From: Mimachlamys varia | Taxonomy: Eukaryota; Mollusca; Bivalvia; Pectinida; Pectinidae | DNA length: 64,000 bases | NCBI GenBank assembly: GCA_947623455.1 | Contig: OX392533.1 | Span: 31,618,229 to 31,682,228 of the forward strand | Direction: 5' to 3' | Shown: piece by piece, positions 1-11,875 of the stretch | Position numbering within the stretch: position 1 is the first letter of the stretch | Layout of the letters: each line of letters opens with the position of its first letter | Made by a program: the position numbers and the translations under genes | Notes under the pieces: model-generated | Database searches by the model: none | Told to the model about the DNA's origin: nothing | Seen by the model: the letters and a program-made list of their open reading frames with translations, nothing else

Positions 1-386
1 TAAGTGGTTATTTTCCGATCTCACATATAACTTAATGTCCCTTGTGTGGCATCGTATATTTTGTAATGTGTTTACCAATTCTTTGCACCTACTTTTACTT
101 ATTAAACGTTTTAACAGAACGATGCTGGTACGTCTTATAATGGCAGTCTTAAATAATGGCAATAATTGTATCTTAACTAATTGATTAGGAAAAATATTTT
201 CCACTCTCAAAATATGCTTTAAATATCGAGGAACAAAAACTATTGATCGGATAGACTAGCATATCGCGTCATTACCTGAGAATGAAATAAAAAACATTAG
301 AGTGTATATAAGTGTGCATGTGAATTGTTACATTTACAGCATTTGATATTGCATAGGGAATGTTAATTAGTTGTCTTATTTTCCAG
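1..386 (+). other. intron of the GPCR gene (5' part outside the window)
   Basis: AT-rich non-coding sequence ending in a pyrimidine-rich acceptor (tcttattttccag, cut after 386). I infer it is the 3' part of the intron preceding the TM6-TM7 exon. No other feature is visible in it. Confidence 0.6.
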
Positions 387-609
387 GTAGTCCGGATGCT
401 GATAGTGATTGTCGGGGTTTTCGCTACACTATGGCTGCCATACCGAGCCATGGTAGTTTACAACTCCTTTTCCAGACACAAATATCTTGACACTTGGTTT
501 CTGCTCTTCTGCCGTGTCATGATTTACATCAACAGTGCCATCAATCCGATCCTCTACAACGCTATGTCTGTAAAGTTTCGACGGGCCTTCCAGAAAGTTC
601 TTTGTTGCG
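387..609 (+). CDS. class A GPCR, TM6-TM7 exon (TRH-receptor-like), partial gene
   Basis: Internal exon of a rhodopsin-family G-protein-coupled receptor at the plasma membrane. It opens at codon phase 0 (VVRMLIVIVG) and contains TM6 with the WLPYR form of the conserved TM6 proline motif, an extracellular loop, TM7 with NSAINPILYNAMS (the NPxxY motif), and the start of the tail with a basic stretch and CC (possible palmitoylation). The WFLLFCR...YINSAINP string is typical of thyrotropin-releasing-hormone receptors, so the ligand is probably a small amidated neuropeptide; this is inferred from family resemblance. The donor after 609 is G|GTAAGA, leaving one codon base that the next exon completes. 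TM1-TM5 must lie left of the window. Confidence 0.82.
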
Positions 610-742
610 GTAAGAAATTACGTGATTAAAAACTGCTTATACACGAGCTACTTTCTGTGCTCATGTCATTCGATTAGTTTTCAATGTGGAAGTAATGATT
701 CCCCTGTCTGTGAAATATTGTAGTGTATGAAATTTTGCAATT

Positions 743-940
743 AAAGGGGTTTTACGCACCTGACCCTTCTGCTTCTACATTAGTTTGAAAATATGGATTC
801 CCACCTTTTGGCCCCTATCATCACTGAACAGTCCTAGTAGGACGAAACAGCTGTATGGTACAGTTTTATTTATTTTTAGACATACTGTATATTTCACTAA
901 ATTTAAAAGGTGCAGCACATGTGTATGTTACGTCATCTTT
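743..940 (+). repeat. dispersed repeat family A, copy 1
   Basis: A stretch of about 190 bp starting near 'ttttacgcacctgaccc', passing 'attcccaccttttggcccct' and 'cagtcctagtaggacgaaac', and ending near 'gtatgttacgtcatc'. Copies in the same orientation lie at 32.73-32.90 and 63.63-63.82 kb. No coding capacity. It looks like a SINE or the 3' end of a LINE, and sits in the GPCR intron. Confidence 0.75.
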
Positions 941-1126
941 TCTGCCATCGCTTAGGTAGACGTTATATCTTCGTTATTTTGTTGTTTAACAATAATAAAT
1001 TAAACTCTGAACATAGTTTGTATCATAAAGTTTCATTTAAAGGCTCCGAATGAAGGTTTTTTATTTGGAATATTCATTACAGATTGTTCTGGGTTATTCT
1101 TGTTATTGTTCCTTTTTTTCTTTTAG

Positions 1127-1314
1127 GCATCCACAACATGAAACATCAAAATGAGATATATAGTGATGGAGTATGCTATGAACGGACAACGCTTGGGATT
1201 AACAGGAATCATCACCAAGAAAATACGTACCTTATGCTGCCTCACAAGGCCGGTTCGAAGTCCTCGGAATCCGTCAATAACACTCGCAGTTCGGCAGAGA
1301 AAATAGCGCTATAG
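1127..1314 (+). CDS. class A GPCR, terminal exon (cytoplasmic tail)
   Basis: Last coding exon of the same receptor. The acceptor is a strong pyrimidine tract (cctttttttcttttag) ending at 1126. The first two bases complete the split Gly codon left by the 609 donor, so the frame continues as G-IHNMKHQNEIYSD and runs to a TAG at 1312-1314. The tail is hydrophilic and rich in Ser, Asn and Thr, as expected of a receptor C-terminus with phosphorylation sites. No clear AATAAA was found just downstream. The intron of 517 bases holds a dispersed repeat at 743-940. Confidence 0.72.
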
Positions 1315-1568
1315 TGGTCTGCTGATTAACTAAGTGTCAACTCAGGATATATGTGGATTTTGTTTTTGTTAGAGAGATATGCCATTCTCAGCATAGCTAT
1401 AAATATATTTATGTTGTTATCGTTCAGAAACTGCAGTTGAACAAATACATTGCTACCATTTTGGATACTTCATAAACGGATCAAGTATAACAAGTACAAA
1501 TTAATGTAAAAACCAAGTTACGGATTTGAAAACAGCAAACATTGGCAGCAAGGTATAATGGAATATAT
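1315..1568. other. GPCR 3' flank, no recognised feature
   Basis: AT-rich, presumably 3' UTR and flank of the receptor gene. I see no clear polyadenylation signal and no ORF of interest. Confidence 0.4.
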
Positions 1569-1679
1569 CACCCCTGTGTGATGTGGACTGAGAAATCTCA
1601 ACCCGAGGGTAAGATTTATGAATTCATAAATCTTATCTCGAGGGTTGAGATTTCGCTGTCTACATATTATATAGGGGTG
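1569..1679. repeat. hairpin-forming palindrome (MITE-like)
   Basis: Inverted repeat of about 110 bp. The outer ends pair as cacccct / aggggtg, the middle as gaaatctcaacccgagg / ctcgagggttgagatttc, and the centre taagatttatgaattcat continues as its own complement around GAATTC. This is the form of a small foldback or MITE element. Confidence 0.7.
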
Positions 1680-2789
1680 GTTGATTATTTTTCTCCCGAA
1701 CTTTCCTAACGTAAAATCAGTTGTAACATAAACACCGTGCATTGCGCCATCATCAATGGCAGATGCAATGTGTGACGAAATTGGTGACGTTACTTTGGTT
1801 ACATTGCATAAAGTGATGACGTGATAGTGACGTTTTAGAATGATAGCTCGTGTGAGCTGTCTTTTCGCTACCCCGGTAAAAGATGTTAATTATATAGTAA
1901 ATTGCACTGTGTTGGAATGATGAGTCTGTCCTTTATGACAGTTTGACTGTATACACTGTCAGTGTCCTTATTCCAATCTGCTCGAAATACACTGCATACA
2001 TCAATATCTGCTAGGGCGAATACATGAACATAGGGTGTACTTGTTACTGAACATTGCAGCATATATATCAACATCCGATTTTTACAATATCTGAACACTT
2101 TATGTATGAATGTCAACATCAAGATGCTTTCACGTGTGTATGCTGCAATTATTACGACATAATTACAACGTCAACATCAATATCGACATCCGACTGTTGT
2201 ATTTCTTACGGATAACATATCCTACTGATTGTATGAACACTGTATTCATGCGACAAACAAACGTTACATATGTAACACCCGGTCATGAAAATAATCATAA
2301 GGAAATTCCAAATATTGAGTTATAATATCTAAGTTTATACCTGAACAATATTTCAATTGAAAATTTTGTAGCACGTTCAATCTTGTCTAATGCAATTCAA
2401 TCACAATCACAAAGCAAACGATAAGGAAAGACTTGCTACACCAAAACCAGGAAACTATAACACCATGTATTTAAGATATTCTAATAAGCTTTATGTGCGT
2501 GTCCACTATTTTGAACATGAATGCTTAGATAATGGTCTTTGAAATAAAAAAAAATGAAATTTTATGATATATTGAGGCAATGTAATAAATATTATACGCA
2601 TTGTTTTTTGTTTTGTTTTCTTTTTCATTGACAGAATACAGAATGTATCCGTACTATCATTTCTTTACAATCCATAAATCGGTACAAAATGGGCCTAGTT
2701 AAAGTACATGTGTATATTATTACATAAAATGATATGCTCACAAAGGACATTTTATTAGAGGCTGATGTTTATTTCATCATTGTATTACA
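1680..2789. other. intergenic, no gene recognised
   Basis: AT-rich with only short chance ORFs. Several tgacg motifs occur at 1.77-1.83 kb. The words 'caacatc' and 'tgctgcaat/attgcagca' recur in inverted order at 2.05-2.19 kb. Nothing supports a gene. Confidence 0.4.
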
Positions 2790-2792
2790 TAG

Positions 2793-2901
2793 AGGATCTG
2801 TCATGAGTTTCTCTTCATATTAAATTTATGATACGAGTTTTGAATTTTTCATTTTTGCGTAAACATAAATTTAATATGAAGAGAAACGAATGACAGATTC
2901 T
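2793..2901. repeat. subterminal hairpin of the foldback left arm
   Basis: ggatctgtcatgagtttctc... pairs with ...gagaaacgaatgacagattc, with a further arm ttcatattaaatttatg / cataaatttaatatgaa. It matches the hairpin at 6158-6293. Confidence 0.75.
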
Positions 2902-3708
2902 TTTTTTCATATGACGTTTTATCGCCTTTCCCCATCCTAAACAGATTTTGTCTTCGCCGTTCTCGCCAACTGATTTCAATATGTCGAACAAAATAACCCA
3001 AACCTTCGAAGTAGGTCAAATGTACCGGCGAACGATGAAGAAGTCCAACACAATTGACTCTTGCAACTGATAAATTTTATAAAATAAAGATACTTTAAAT
3101 TTCAGACAATTTCAATTAATATTATTATGACTGATAAATTGTTTCTAGTGATTAGAAACAATGAATAAAACTTTAAGTTCGACTGTGTCGGGCGAGTGTC
3201 GTCTGGTATTCCATTCATGAATCCGGCCTGATGTGACGATATCGTGACGTCACTTGGTGCGACAATGACTGGTTCGTTGCCTATTAGCTGTCACTGTCGT
3301 ACACAACCGTTGTGTGGCGTTTTCTAACAGTTGGAGAATTATCCTTATTATCGCGAAAGTCAACAGTGATGTTGATCGTCGACCGAGAATGTTTCAAATG
3401 ATCATTTTGTTCAAAAGTCTTTAAAAGACGCTGTGTGAGGTCGATTTGTTAGCAGTGTTTTGGATTGTGTAAGGCATGTTTGTTGACGTCAGCTTATCCT
3501 GTTATGTCGCTGGGAAAGGATCCTTGGATCGATATATTTTGTGTAGATTAGTATTGTTTAGATGTCTGTAATTATTTACGCTTTATAACGACGGACTCTT
3601 GTCTTTGTTGTCAACGTTAATTTTATCGGCAACTACGAACTTCATCAACTAGAAGTCGCAAGTTGTATTCTTCGAAGTAAAAAGAAGTAGACCGTTCCAG
3701 TGCGTATT

Positions 3709-5612
3709 AATACAGTTCGCAAGGAACCAGCCAATCAGCGAAGCGGGAGGTGTTATTACACGTGTGTAATATAGAAAAGTTATGTGATGGCTTTATTACA
3801 CCGCATATAACGGTAGTCATATGATAAATCAATTTATAAACAACAGAAAAAATATAGCCGATGAGACTTGTTTTCCCAAAGGACGCGTAACAATCAATTT
3901 TGCAAATTAAACCCGCCAAGGAATTCTAAATGTTTGTTTAAAATGGATGCGTATTGAAAATTGTATGTTAAAGCTTTAAAAATCAATGTTTCTTTCATAT
4001 ACAGAGTTCATTTGATTAGAGCTACAGGAGTGTCAGTGTTGCGGTGTATTTTTTTATTCTATTTTCAAACAAGGCGAGTTATCCTTAACTTACTTCACTA
4101 ACACATTGAAACTTATCATACCCTCCACCAGAGAAAATATTTTATCTGAAAACCTTTATAACTAACCTGCACTATGATTGAATCAGGTTTCAACAATCTG
4201 TAAATCCAAAATTCTATTAGTATAATCATTTTATGACTAATATCTTGTTCTAGTCCAATAACATATTCTAGTCGAAAGAGCTATAAATAGAAATATAATT
4301 TTGGAGTTCTTCAAGAACTTAGGATAGATAAGAATAACGAGATAAATATTTATTGAACATAAAGCTTATAACCAGTGTTGTGTGTTGACTTCGTGTAACA
4401 TGTAAGCATTTGTCTTTAAGTTAATGCAAGTAATACAAGTCAACTAGTATATTGAATATTTCATGGTTTTACGCAAAACATCATACATGTTTCGCGTGTT
4501 TGATAGATGCATTTGCGCTTTTAGTAAAATAGTGCGTTTAAGTCGGCATTAGATCGGGTACTGTACCATCAGAAGGAGGCAAAAACAATAACATTCACTG
4601 AATCTGATACACACACGCTAGCATCCATTTATGTTATCGCTATTTTCTGACCGAGGAGTAATGAATGGATGTTTTTAAAATTTCATATGTAGATTGAATA
4701 CCTCAGTTGTTGAAAGGACAAAAACAAAACCAAATTTTTGAGCCTTCGTTGTGCATTGTCCCATTTTCTGACTGATAAAAACACGATATGGCCGACATCC
4801 GTCCATCTGGCATTTTGACAGAAATAGATTGTTTTCCTTTGAAAGACTGGATATATCCCTTTGGTCCTTTGTTGTAATTGTTTTGCTTTGTGATCGCTTG
4901 CACAGTACATGCGAAGACACACACTGCAATGACTTCAAACGAAACATAATGTTACATCTACCGTAGATTCTATGATATCGGTAAGATGTTTTGTACATAA
5001 ACTCCAATATATTGAGAATTTAATGTAGGAGAAGGAAAGTTTTCCCACATACCACTGAAATAATTTGACACCGATGGTAGTTAAGTTGTAGGAATGGTGT
5101 AAGAAACAGAATGAAAGCTCTCGACAGCTGTGTAATAAACAAACATTAGTCGAATCTCTTGGCGCTGATTTAAAACTTTCAACACATTAAAGAATCAGAG
5201 TACATTATCAGTCAGCTCATCATTCCCGACAAATAATGCTCGAGTAGAAAAAGGACATAATTAAAGACATGTGCACGAAATTGATAAAAAAAGACAATAT
5301 AACAAGAAAAGAACATTGGTTTCGTTACCATTATTACATAAACTTAGAAGGCTTTCAATTATATTTCTTTGGAACAAGTTTGAGAGAAATGTACTTAATC
5401 CTTAATCTAGCGTGGATAATCAGACCCATTTTGCTACCGCTATATTAAAAAAAGGCGATCTAGTAATCAATTCATCCAAGTTCGCTTTTAATCTGTCTGG
5501 GTAATGGAGACTCACGCTGAATTAGGTCAGGTAGGAAAAACCAGGGAGCAATTAGCGAAAGCAAAACATCTTATATAAGCTTATGCGACAAACTATAGAA
5601 CGAATAGATATA
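3709..5612. other. spacer between the foldback arms
   Basis: AT-rich and without a credible gene. The minus-strand open frames at 4.68-5.01 kb overlap a dispersed repeat (4.68-4.93 kb) and are not supported as proteins. A SINE-like fragment (agtcggcattagatcggg, aaggaggcaaaaa) starts near 4544 and resembles sequence at 63.39 kb. Confidence 0.5.
4680..4930 (+). repeat. dispersed repeat related to the 14.95-15.5 kb array
   Basis: Contains tttcatatgtagattgaat, atggccgacatccgtccatc and 'cattttgacag', words that recur with changes in the units at 14.95-15.5 kb. Probably a fragment of one transposon family. Confidence 0.5.
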
Positions 5613-6157
5613 AATACGCACGGGAACGGTCTACTTCTTTTTACTACGATGTGTACAACTTGAAACATACCTAACAAAATCCAAAACACTGCTAGCAAGT
5701 CCACCTCAAACGGCGTCTTTTAAAGATGTTTGAACACAATGTTCATCTGAAACATTCTCGGTGCGTCACCTTTGACTCTCGCGATGATAAGGATAAATTT
5801 CCAACTATAATAAAACGCCACGCATCGGTTGTGCACGACAGTAATAGCAAAGCGGCAACGAAACAGTCTTTGTCGCGCCAGGTGACGTCACGATACCGTC
5901 ACATCCGGCAGGATTCATGAATAGAATACCAGAGGACCCTCGCCCAGGCACAGTCAAACTTAATTTTTTTTATTCATTGTTTCTTATCACTAGGGACAAT
6001 TTATCAGTCATAATATTAGTTAGAACTGTCAATTGGTACATTTGACCTACTCCGAAGGTTTGGGTTATTTGGCTCGTCATATTGAAATCAGTTGGCGAGA
6101 ACGGCAAAAACAAAATCTGCTTATGATTAGGAAAGACGATAAAACGTCATATGATCA

Positions 6158-6293
6158 AAGGATCTGTCATTCGTTCCTCTCCATATTATATTTATGATAC
6201 TCGTTTAGAATTTTTTCATTTGCACTCGCAAAAATGAAAAATTCAAAACTGGTATCATAAATCTCATACGAAGAGAAACTCATGACGGATCCT
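6158..6293. repeat. subterminal hairpin of the foldback right arm
   Basis: aaggatctgtcattcg... pairs with ...catgacggatcct. An inner stem is formed by attttttcatttgc and gcaaaaatgaaaaat. Confidence 0.7.
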
Positions 6294-6297
6294 CTAT

Positions 6298-6954
6298 TTA
6301 TCACGACCTCACCTGCTATTTCGATATTGCATACAAAGGATCTAACACGAATGTTCTTTTTTTATTGAATTTATTAATCGATTGTATTGAGTTCATATAC
6401 TATTAATAATCGATTTTGATACAACCAATATTACATAAACACCAGTGCTAAATTCTTCTTATTTCAAAACTTATTAAATACTTAATAATGTATTTTCAAG
6501 GATTTGCAAATACTAGGACAGATCAATTACGCAATTAATTGGATATCTTTTATGTGTTAATGCCTCTTGTGCACATGTGAAGCCAGTAAGTTTCATTTCC
6601 GGGTATCGTCACACATGGACACAGATCACTTGAATATTGCGGCATTTGCAGTATTCAGAGAGGAAAGGGGATACGGGAGCTATTGTAACAACACTGGTTC
6701 CCACTGACAATTATGCACGTATATAGAAAAATCACTGAAAATTCATAAATACGTATCTCTCATCCATAAAGAACTCAGTGAAATTTCACTCCAAACGCAT
6801 ATAAAAAGTTTCTTTAAAATATGTTGTTTTTATTCATTTTTACTTGTAAGCTACTGATCACTTCTAAGTTGAATACCTCTTACAACGTAAGAAACAATTG
6901 ATATATACATCTATAATTTTTAATTTACTATACTTGTGAGATAATTGTTTGCCT
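6298..6954. other. intergenic, no gene recognised
   Basis: AT-rich, with a short near-palindrome at 6.37-6.42 kb (attaatcgatt / aatcgattttg). Nothing else is supported. Confidence 0.35.
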
Positions 6955-7870
6955 GGGAGGTTGCATGTCTTCAGCATTCGTTCTCAGTGATCTAGGTAAC
7001 CCTTCTTACACATTGACCGGTTTTTCGAAAGATGAAATACTGTCTAATCCTTCTGACGCTGATATAGCTCGTCTGTTTTGGATACCAAAATTACACAAGG
7101 ATCCTTATAAGTAACGTTTAATAATTGGCTCTGCTAATTGCCGACCAAGTCATTATCAAAAACGTCTTACTACCATTCTAAGTACCATTAAATCAAGGCT
7201 TCAGTCTTATTTTGACACTGTATACTTCAGAAGACGCCAGAATCTTATGATCAATCTTAAACACCCCCTCCTAAAAATGTCTTTTCGGTCAAAACTTTTT
7301 ATTTTTTCATCCTGTACACTACCATACCTCATACAGAATTGAAGGAACTTCTTCGATCTCTTGTTATGAGAGATTTCTTTCCCAAGACAGGCGGACGAGG
7401 ATACTAGAAAGCTATCTTGGAACATACTTTGTGAAAACACGAAAAAAGCAAAGATAAACTATACTGAAGAAGATATAGTATGGATGATTGCAACCCGGGT
7501 CGACAATATTTTTTGTTGAGTTCAGAAGAAGGTTTTTCTAGTTTGTATCTTGAAGTGATAATTATTATGAAGATGGACGTTTTGAGTATGCTCATTAGTA
7601 CATTGTATGTTTACTTGTTTTTATTGGCAATGATACTCGTTTCTCACTTTGAGAACTTGATGTTTACTTGGATATGACGAATATTTACATAACGGGTGTC
7701 GTCGATGAAGCAGAAGATGCTTACTGTACCGAAACACCTGGTCTTATTCTCTTGTATTTGTACAAGGGTATCCATGTAAATCTGTTTTGCCCCTAGTTTA
7801 ATCGATTTTGAGTTCGGTTTGTGATTTTGTTAACGCTTCAGTATTCTCTAATTTATTGAAATGTCTCCGA
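6955..7870 (+). pseudogene. reverse transcriptase relic, copy 1 (Penelope-like type suspected)
   Basis: Broken plus-strand reading frames give ARLFWIPKLHKDPYK, then after an in-frame stop RLIIGSANC, and later IDNIF-like and EDIVWMI pieces. The PKLHK motif followed by a 'GSAxC' block matches a metazoan retroelement RT family that I associate with Penelope-like elements; the subclass is not certain. The RT core after about 7520 is deleted. A non-coding tail with gggtgtcgtcgatgaag and tttaatcgattttgag follows. At least three stops or frame changes, so dead. Confidence 0.65.
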
Positions 7871-8762
7871 TCAAATGAAAATTGCTTTTTCGGAGTCACA
7901 GCAAGAACGTCGCACCATTTGCGCTTCATAATACGCTGTAATAAAGTGAAGCAATTATTGTTACATTTCAGAACAATACTTCTTTAGTATTAGTTTACAA
8001 AAGCAGTTAAAATGTATTGTACAATGTACAATCTTTTGGTGATTTGTTTTTTTCTTCATTTATTCGTGTAAGTCTCCTTGTGATAGTCTGGATATTGTGC
8101 TGATTTGAAGTGCTACCACACTACAGTTTACCACCGACGGCCCCTGACGGTACGCCCAACCTGTTCGCATTATGCTGACAACGAGCGAACTTCTAGGTAT
8201 TTCACTTTTATTCCAGACATGATGTCCCAGGTGCGACAAGACAATTTTTCTATACTACGATTTGCAGATAATTTGAAGGAGATGTTGATCTTAAGCCATT
8301 TAAAACAATACATTTAGACAGTGTTAAAAAAAACAATATCATAACCAATTTGTTGCATACATGTATGCCATAGTTATTGACGTAATCGTGTGACAGGTGC
8401 CTACTGAGCTTGTACCTTAAATCTCCTTTTTCGAACGAATCGCATTTATGTCAAGATTGTACTGGCATATGGATTACAAAAGCACAACGTAGTTCAAATA
8501 AATACAACTTTGATACGGCTGTTAAATCGGATGTCCAGACGAATACTTGTCGCACTAATACTGCGTGGTCGGATTGGTATAAAAAAAACTTCCTCTCACA
8601 CAAGACCGTACTACTTAGCGGCATATACGTCTGACATATATCCGTGTATGTCTGTATCCACTTCCCGTTCTATCGGAAACAGTCCTTTGTCCAGAAACGT
8701 CAGCTAACCGATCACTAGACGAATGGGTTTTTCATCCAAATGTCACGTTTGTATGATCTTAA
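7871..8762. repeat. dispersed non-coding repeats
   Basis: The stretch at 8.10-8.30 kb (tgctgacaacgagcgaac, atgatgtcccaggtg) resembles repeats I know from bivalve genomes. The rest is AT-rich. Short ORFs here have no protein support. Confidence 0.35.
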
Positions 8763-8785
8763 CAAGAGGCCCACGGGCCTGCAGG
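8763..8785 (+). repeat. short mollusc-type repeat fragment
   Basis: aagaggcccacgggcctgca is a near-palindromic word that is abundant in bivalve genomes (from memory). Only a fragment is present here. Confidence 0.4.
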
Positions 8786-10869
8786 TAATTTATCCATTGG
8801 TTTGTTGTTGTTGATTTCCAAACTAGATTAAACAATACTACTATAGATTCAATAGGTATAAAGAAAATATTACATGGAGATGAAATGAAATAAAAAGACC
8901 AAGGGTTCCGAAAAAGTAATGGTAAATAAATTAAAAAAAAATAGTACAAAATTATATTAAAAAAAACCCCGTCATTTTACTTTAAAGTTATAACCTTGCA
9001 TATATATGTATTTGATAGGACCGTATTGTAAACTAGACGGAAGACTGAATATGAAACCCTGTCTAAATGAAATAAGTAATTATTATTGTAATAAATAATT
9101 ACTTTTCATCCATGCGCGATAAACAAAGCATATTCCTTTAGAAGACCCATAAGGTTTTTACCATACCCAATAAATCATGTGCATTCAGACTTGATCCGCT
9201 TGATTTTGTTTCTTTTTGTTTCTTCTTTCTTAAATTGGGATGCTATGCTGGGGCCTTCGGCGGTATAATTCAGTGTTGTAGCACTTTAAATCATCATAAG
9301 TTCCGCGCAATTGCAAAGGTACACACTCACACAACTTCACAAGTTACGAAACTCCGGATTATCGCAAATAATGGAAAAATAGTCGCGTGAAAAATATCTT
9401 TCTGCATGTATGCCGTTGGGTGTTACTTGGACGAAAAATTCAATTAAAGCATACCGAAATCAACATGTAACATGTACACTTTGTTTGATTATAAATACAT
9501 GCAATCTAATAAAATCTAATAATCGTAGTACTCGCATCAGGCAATTGATATCTGTTCAGCCTTGATACTGTTTTCCCAATATTTCCACAACTCGTAATGG
9601 CACTGCAAAAAAGTGCGGTCTACTTATACAATTCACGTGCGGTGATCAATAAAAGGGAAACTCTCCGTTCCTCGTATTTACATGAACCTACGTGTTCAGA
9701 AGCACGTTATGACATCTAAGGGGATTTATAAAGCCGCTTAAAAAACCAGGAAGTTGCGTGCTGTCACGGGCAAGGTTCATGTTTAAATTGTTATGTATAC
9801 GTCACGGTCAAGATTCATGTTTAAATTGTCATGTATGTGTACTTCAATAGACACTCTCTAAGAGTGTGAATATTTCAGTTTCTAAGACGTCCGCAAAAAT
9901 TGGAGAAATCGCTACGACATTGATGTTTTATAAAGACTAACGACGTAAACATTTACGCCAAAATGCGCGTAACATAAATTGTATGGCATTATATTATCTA
10001 ATCAGTACATATGTAATTAGTGAAGCGAAATGAAATTAAAAAAAGATATTTTGCAATTTATATTATACGTAATTAATAAATTTAAATCCAATCACTATTT
10101 TCATGAACTGAATACATGTATAAACCAGAAGACCTTATTCACGTGAAAAGTGATACATTACTTTTCGCTTATTTATTTGATTGGTAGACTATAACTACAA
10201 TATATACATGAGTAATTCGATTGTGAGGAAAATATTTTTCTTTTAAGTTAAGCTAAGTTTAAAGAAAAATGCCTGCAAAAAGCCTCTTTGACACAATGGT
10301 CAATCGAATAACCATATCGAAATGTTAATTATGTAATTTACAAACGTATTCTGTCAGTTCAGCTACCGCTAGTTTATGTGTCACGAATTCCAGTAAAGGT
10401 AGCTGACAAATAGTCCATACAATCCGATTTCGCACGATTCACTATTTCATAACTTGTTTTTATGAGTTTTACTAAACATTACTCTTAAACGTTTAAGCAT
10501 TGCTTCACTCCATGGTGGGGATGAAGTTTTTTCATGTTGCATCCTCGTTTGGTAACGATCATATCAAATCCCTGCTTTTCTTCTATCTACTCAATATCAC
10601 GGTTTTTTGGGTCAATTGGCGGGGTGGAGGGCTGAACGGAATTATATTACTTTCTCTAATATTTTTGACGTTGTGTACATGTAGGTCTAATTTACGTATT
10701 GCCGTCTTCTTATACAGTTCATTGTTATTACTTCATACTTGATATATCAGTGTTAAAGATGCACTCTTCAGAATTTTTTTTCACATTCATATTGATTGCA
10801 AGTTTAGGATTTTCGAAATAGTAAATGTAAGATATTTCGAATCTCTGTGTATTAAACTTGTGTATCAGC
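8786..10869. other. intergenic with small repeats
   Basis: AT-rich. A short hairpin lies at 9.07-9.11 kb (aagtaattatt ... aataattactt). A diverged tandem pair of about 43 bp lies near 9.76-9.84 kb (cacgg-caaggttcatgttta, repeated once). No gene is recognised; the 80-residue open frame at 10.50-10.74 kb has no homology I can name. Confidence 0.4.
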
Positions 10870-11870
10870 AGTCGGAAATTATATATTTCTGTGCATTACT
10901 TGCGCTTCGCAAAATGCTAATTTCTTTATCTAGCCTTTATCAAAATTTATAACTACCATTCATAATACTATTAAATCCGGGCTTCATTCCTACTGTGACA
11001 CAGTATAATCCAGAAGTGGAATAAATTGGATGTGGATTTTGAAAACTCGAAATATCTCCTGATCAATAATCAGCACCCTTCTTAAAATCTTCTTTGCTTT
11101 AAAAACATTTGATTTTTCACTCTGTACACTTCCATAACTCGTACAAAAAATTACGAACGCCTTTAATCGCCCGTTTTGAAAGCTTTCTTTTCAAGGAAAG
11201 GCGGACGACGATACAAGTATATAGTAGTGAGCAATCTTGTATCTTACTTTGTGAAAAACACAACAGAAGCTAATATTGAATATACTGAATACGATTGTGT
11301 ACGAATGATTGATTTCCTTGTTGACAATATTTTTGTTGAATTTGGAGGAAATATTTTCCAGTTTGCATTCCCATGGGAACAAACTGTGCCCCGCTCTCAT
11401 CTGACTTTTTTCATACGAGGCTGAATTAGTGGAAAAGCTAATCAGGACAGGTAGCAAAAACCTTGCCAAATCTTTTAATTTCACTTTCAGATATATCGAC
11501 ATTTCGTTGTCTATAAACAGTAAGTTTGCTGACCTTGTCGACTGTATTAAATCTAAATCTTCTTATGCATGCAGGTATCACATAGAAAATTCCAGGATTT
11601 ATCTTTCAGCTCACATAGTCAAATATATTTAATTTCTTTGAGGATCTATTAAGTTTAATAAGACCAAGGGCTAACTGATACAAATATTTGGCTAGTAGGT
11701 ACCGCATATCGAGAGCTATAAAGTTCCTGTACGTAAATTACTCTGCACTATTTTCCACGTCACAGGTGCCAACTATGTTATCTTCTCCTTAAGTGTCCCG
11801 ATAATCTTCAAGCATAGGACAGAATATCCACGCTTTGACACACTGATCTAGACGGGTACTGTTACGAAAT
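10870..11870 (+). pseudogene. reverse transcriptase relic, copy 2
   Basis: Second copy of the RT type at 6.96 kb, keeping a later part of the domain. Scattered frames give DNIFVEFGGNIFQ, MGTNCAP (11.37 kb), and LAKSFNFTFRYIDISLSIN, where the second Asp of the catalytic YIDD box is missing. SKFADLVD follows. Multiple stops and frame changes. Together the two copies cover most of one RT domain. Confidence 0.65.
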
Positions 11871-11875
11871 ATTCG

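Larger units (their letters stand above)
2790..6297. mobile_element. large foldback element: long inverted repeats around a 1.9 kb spacer
   Basis: Left arm 2790-3708 and right arm 5613-6297 are diverged reverse complements along nearly their whole length. Matching landmarks include aaaacgtcatatga, ttggcgagaacggc, aggtttgggttatt, the tgacgtcac box and ggtctacttctttttac. The right arm is shorter, mainly because about 180 bp of the left arm (near 3.48-3.65 kb) is missing. Each outer end also folds on itself (2793-2901 and 6158-6293). Known foldback transposons have this architecture; an alternative is two copies of one DNA element inserted head to head. No transposase is visible. Confidence 0.75.

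Noticed and set aside
4675..5007. 110-residue minus-strand open frame in the foldback spacer
   Set aside because: Coincides with a dispersed repeat also found at 15 kb; no protein family recognised.
5726..5920. 64-residue open frame in the foldback right arm
   Set aside because: The matching left arm is not open in the same frame; non-coding inverted repeat.
8105..8707. Three overlapping short plus-strand ORFs
   Set aside because: They lie over dispersed repeat sequence, without domain or splice evidence.
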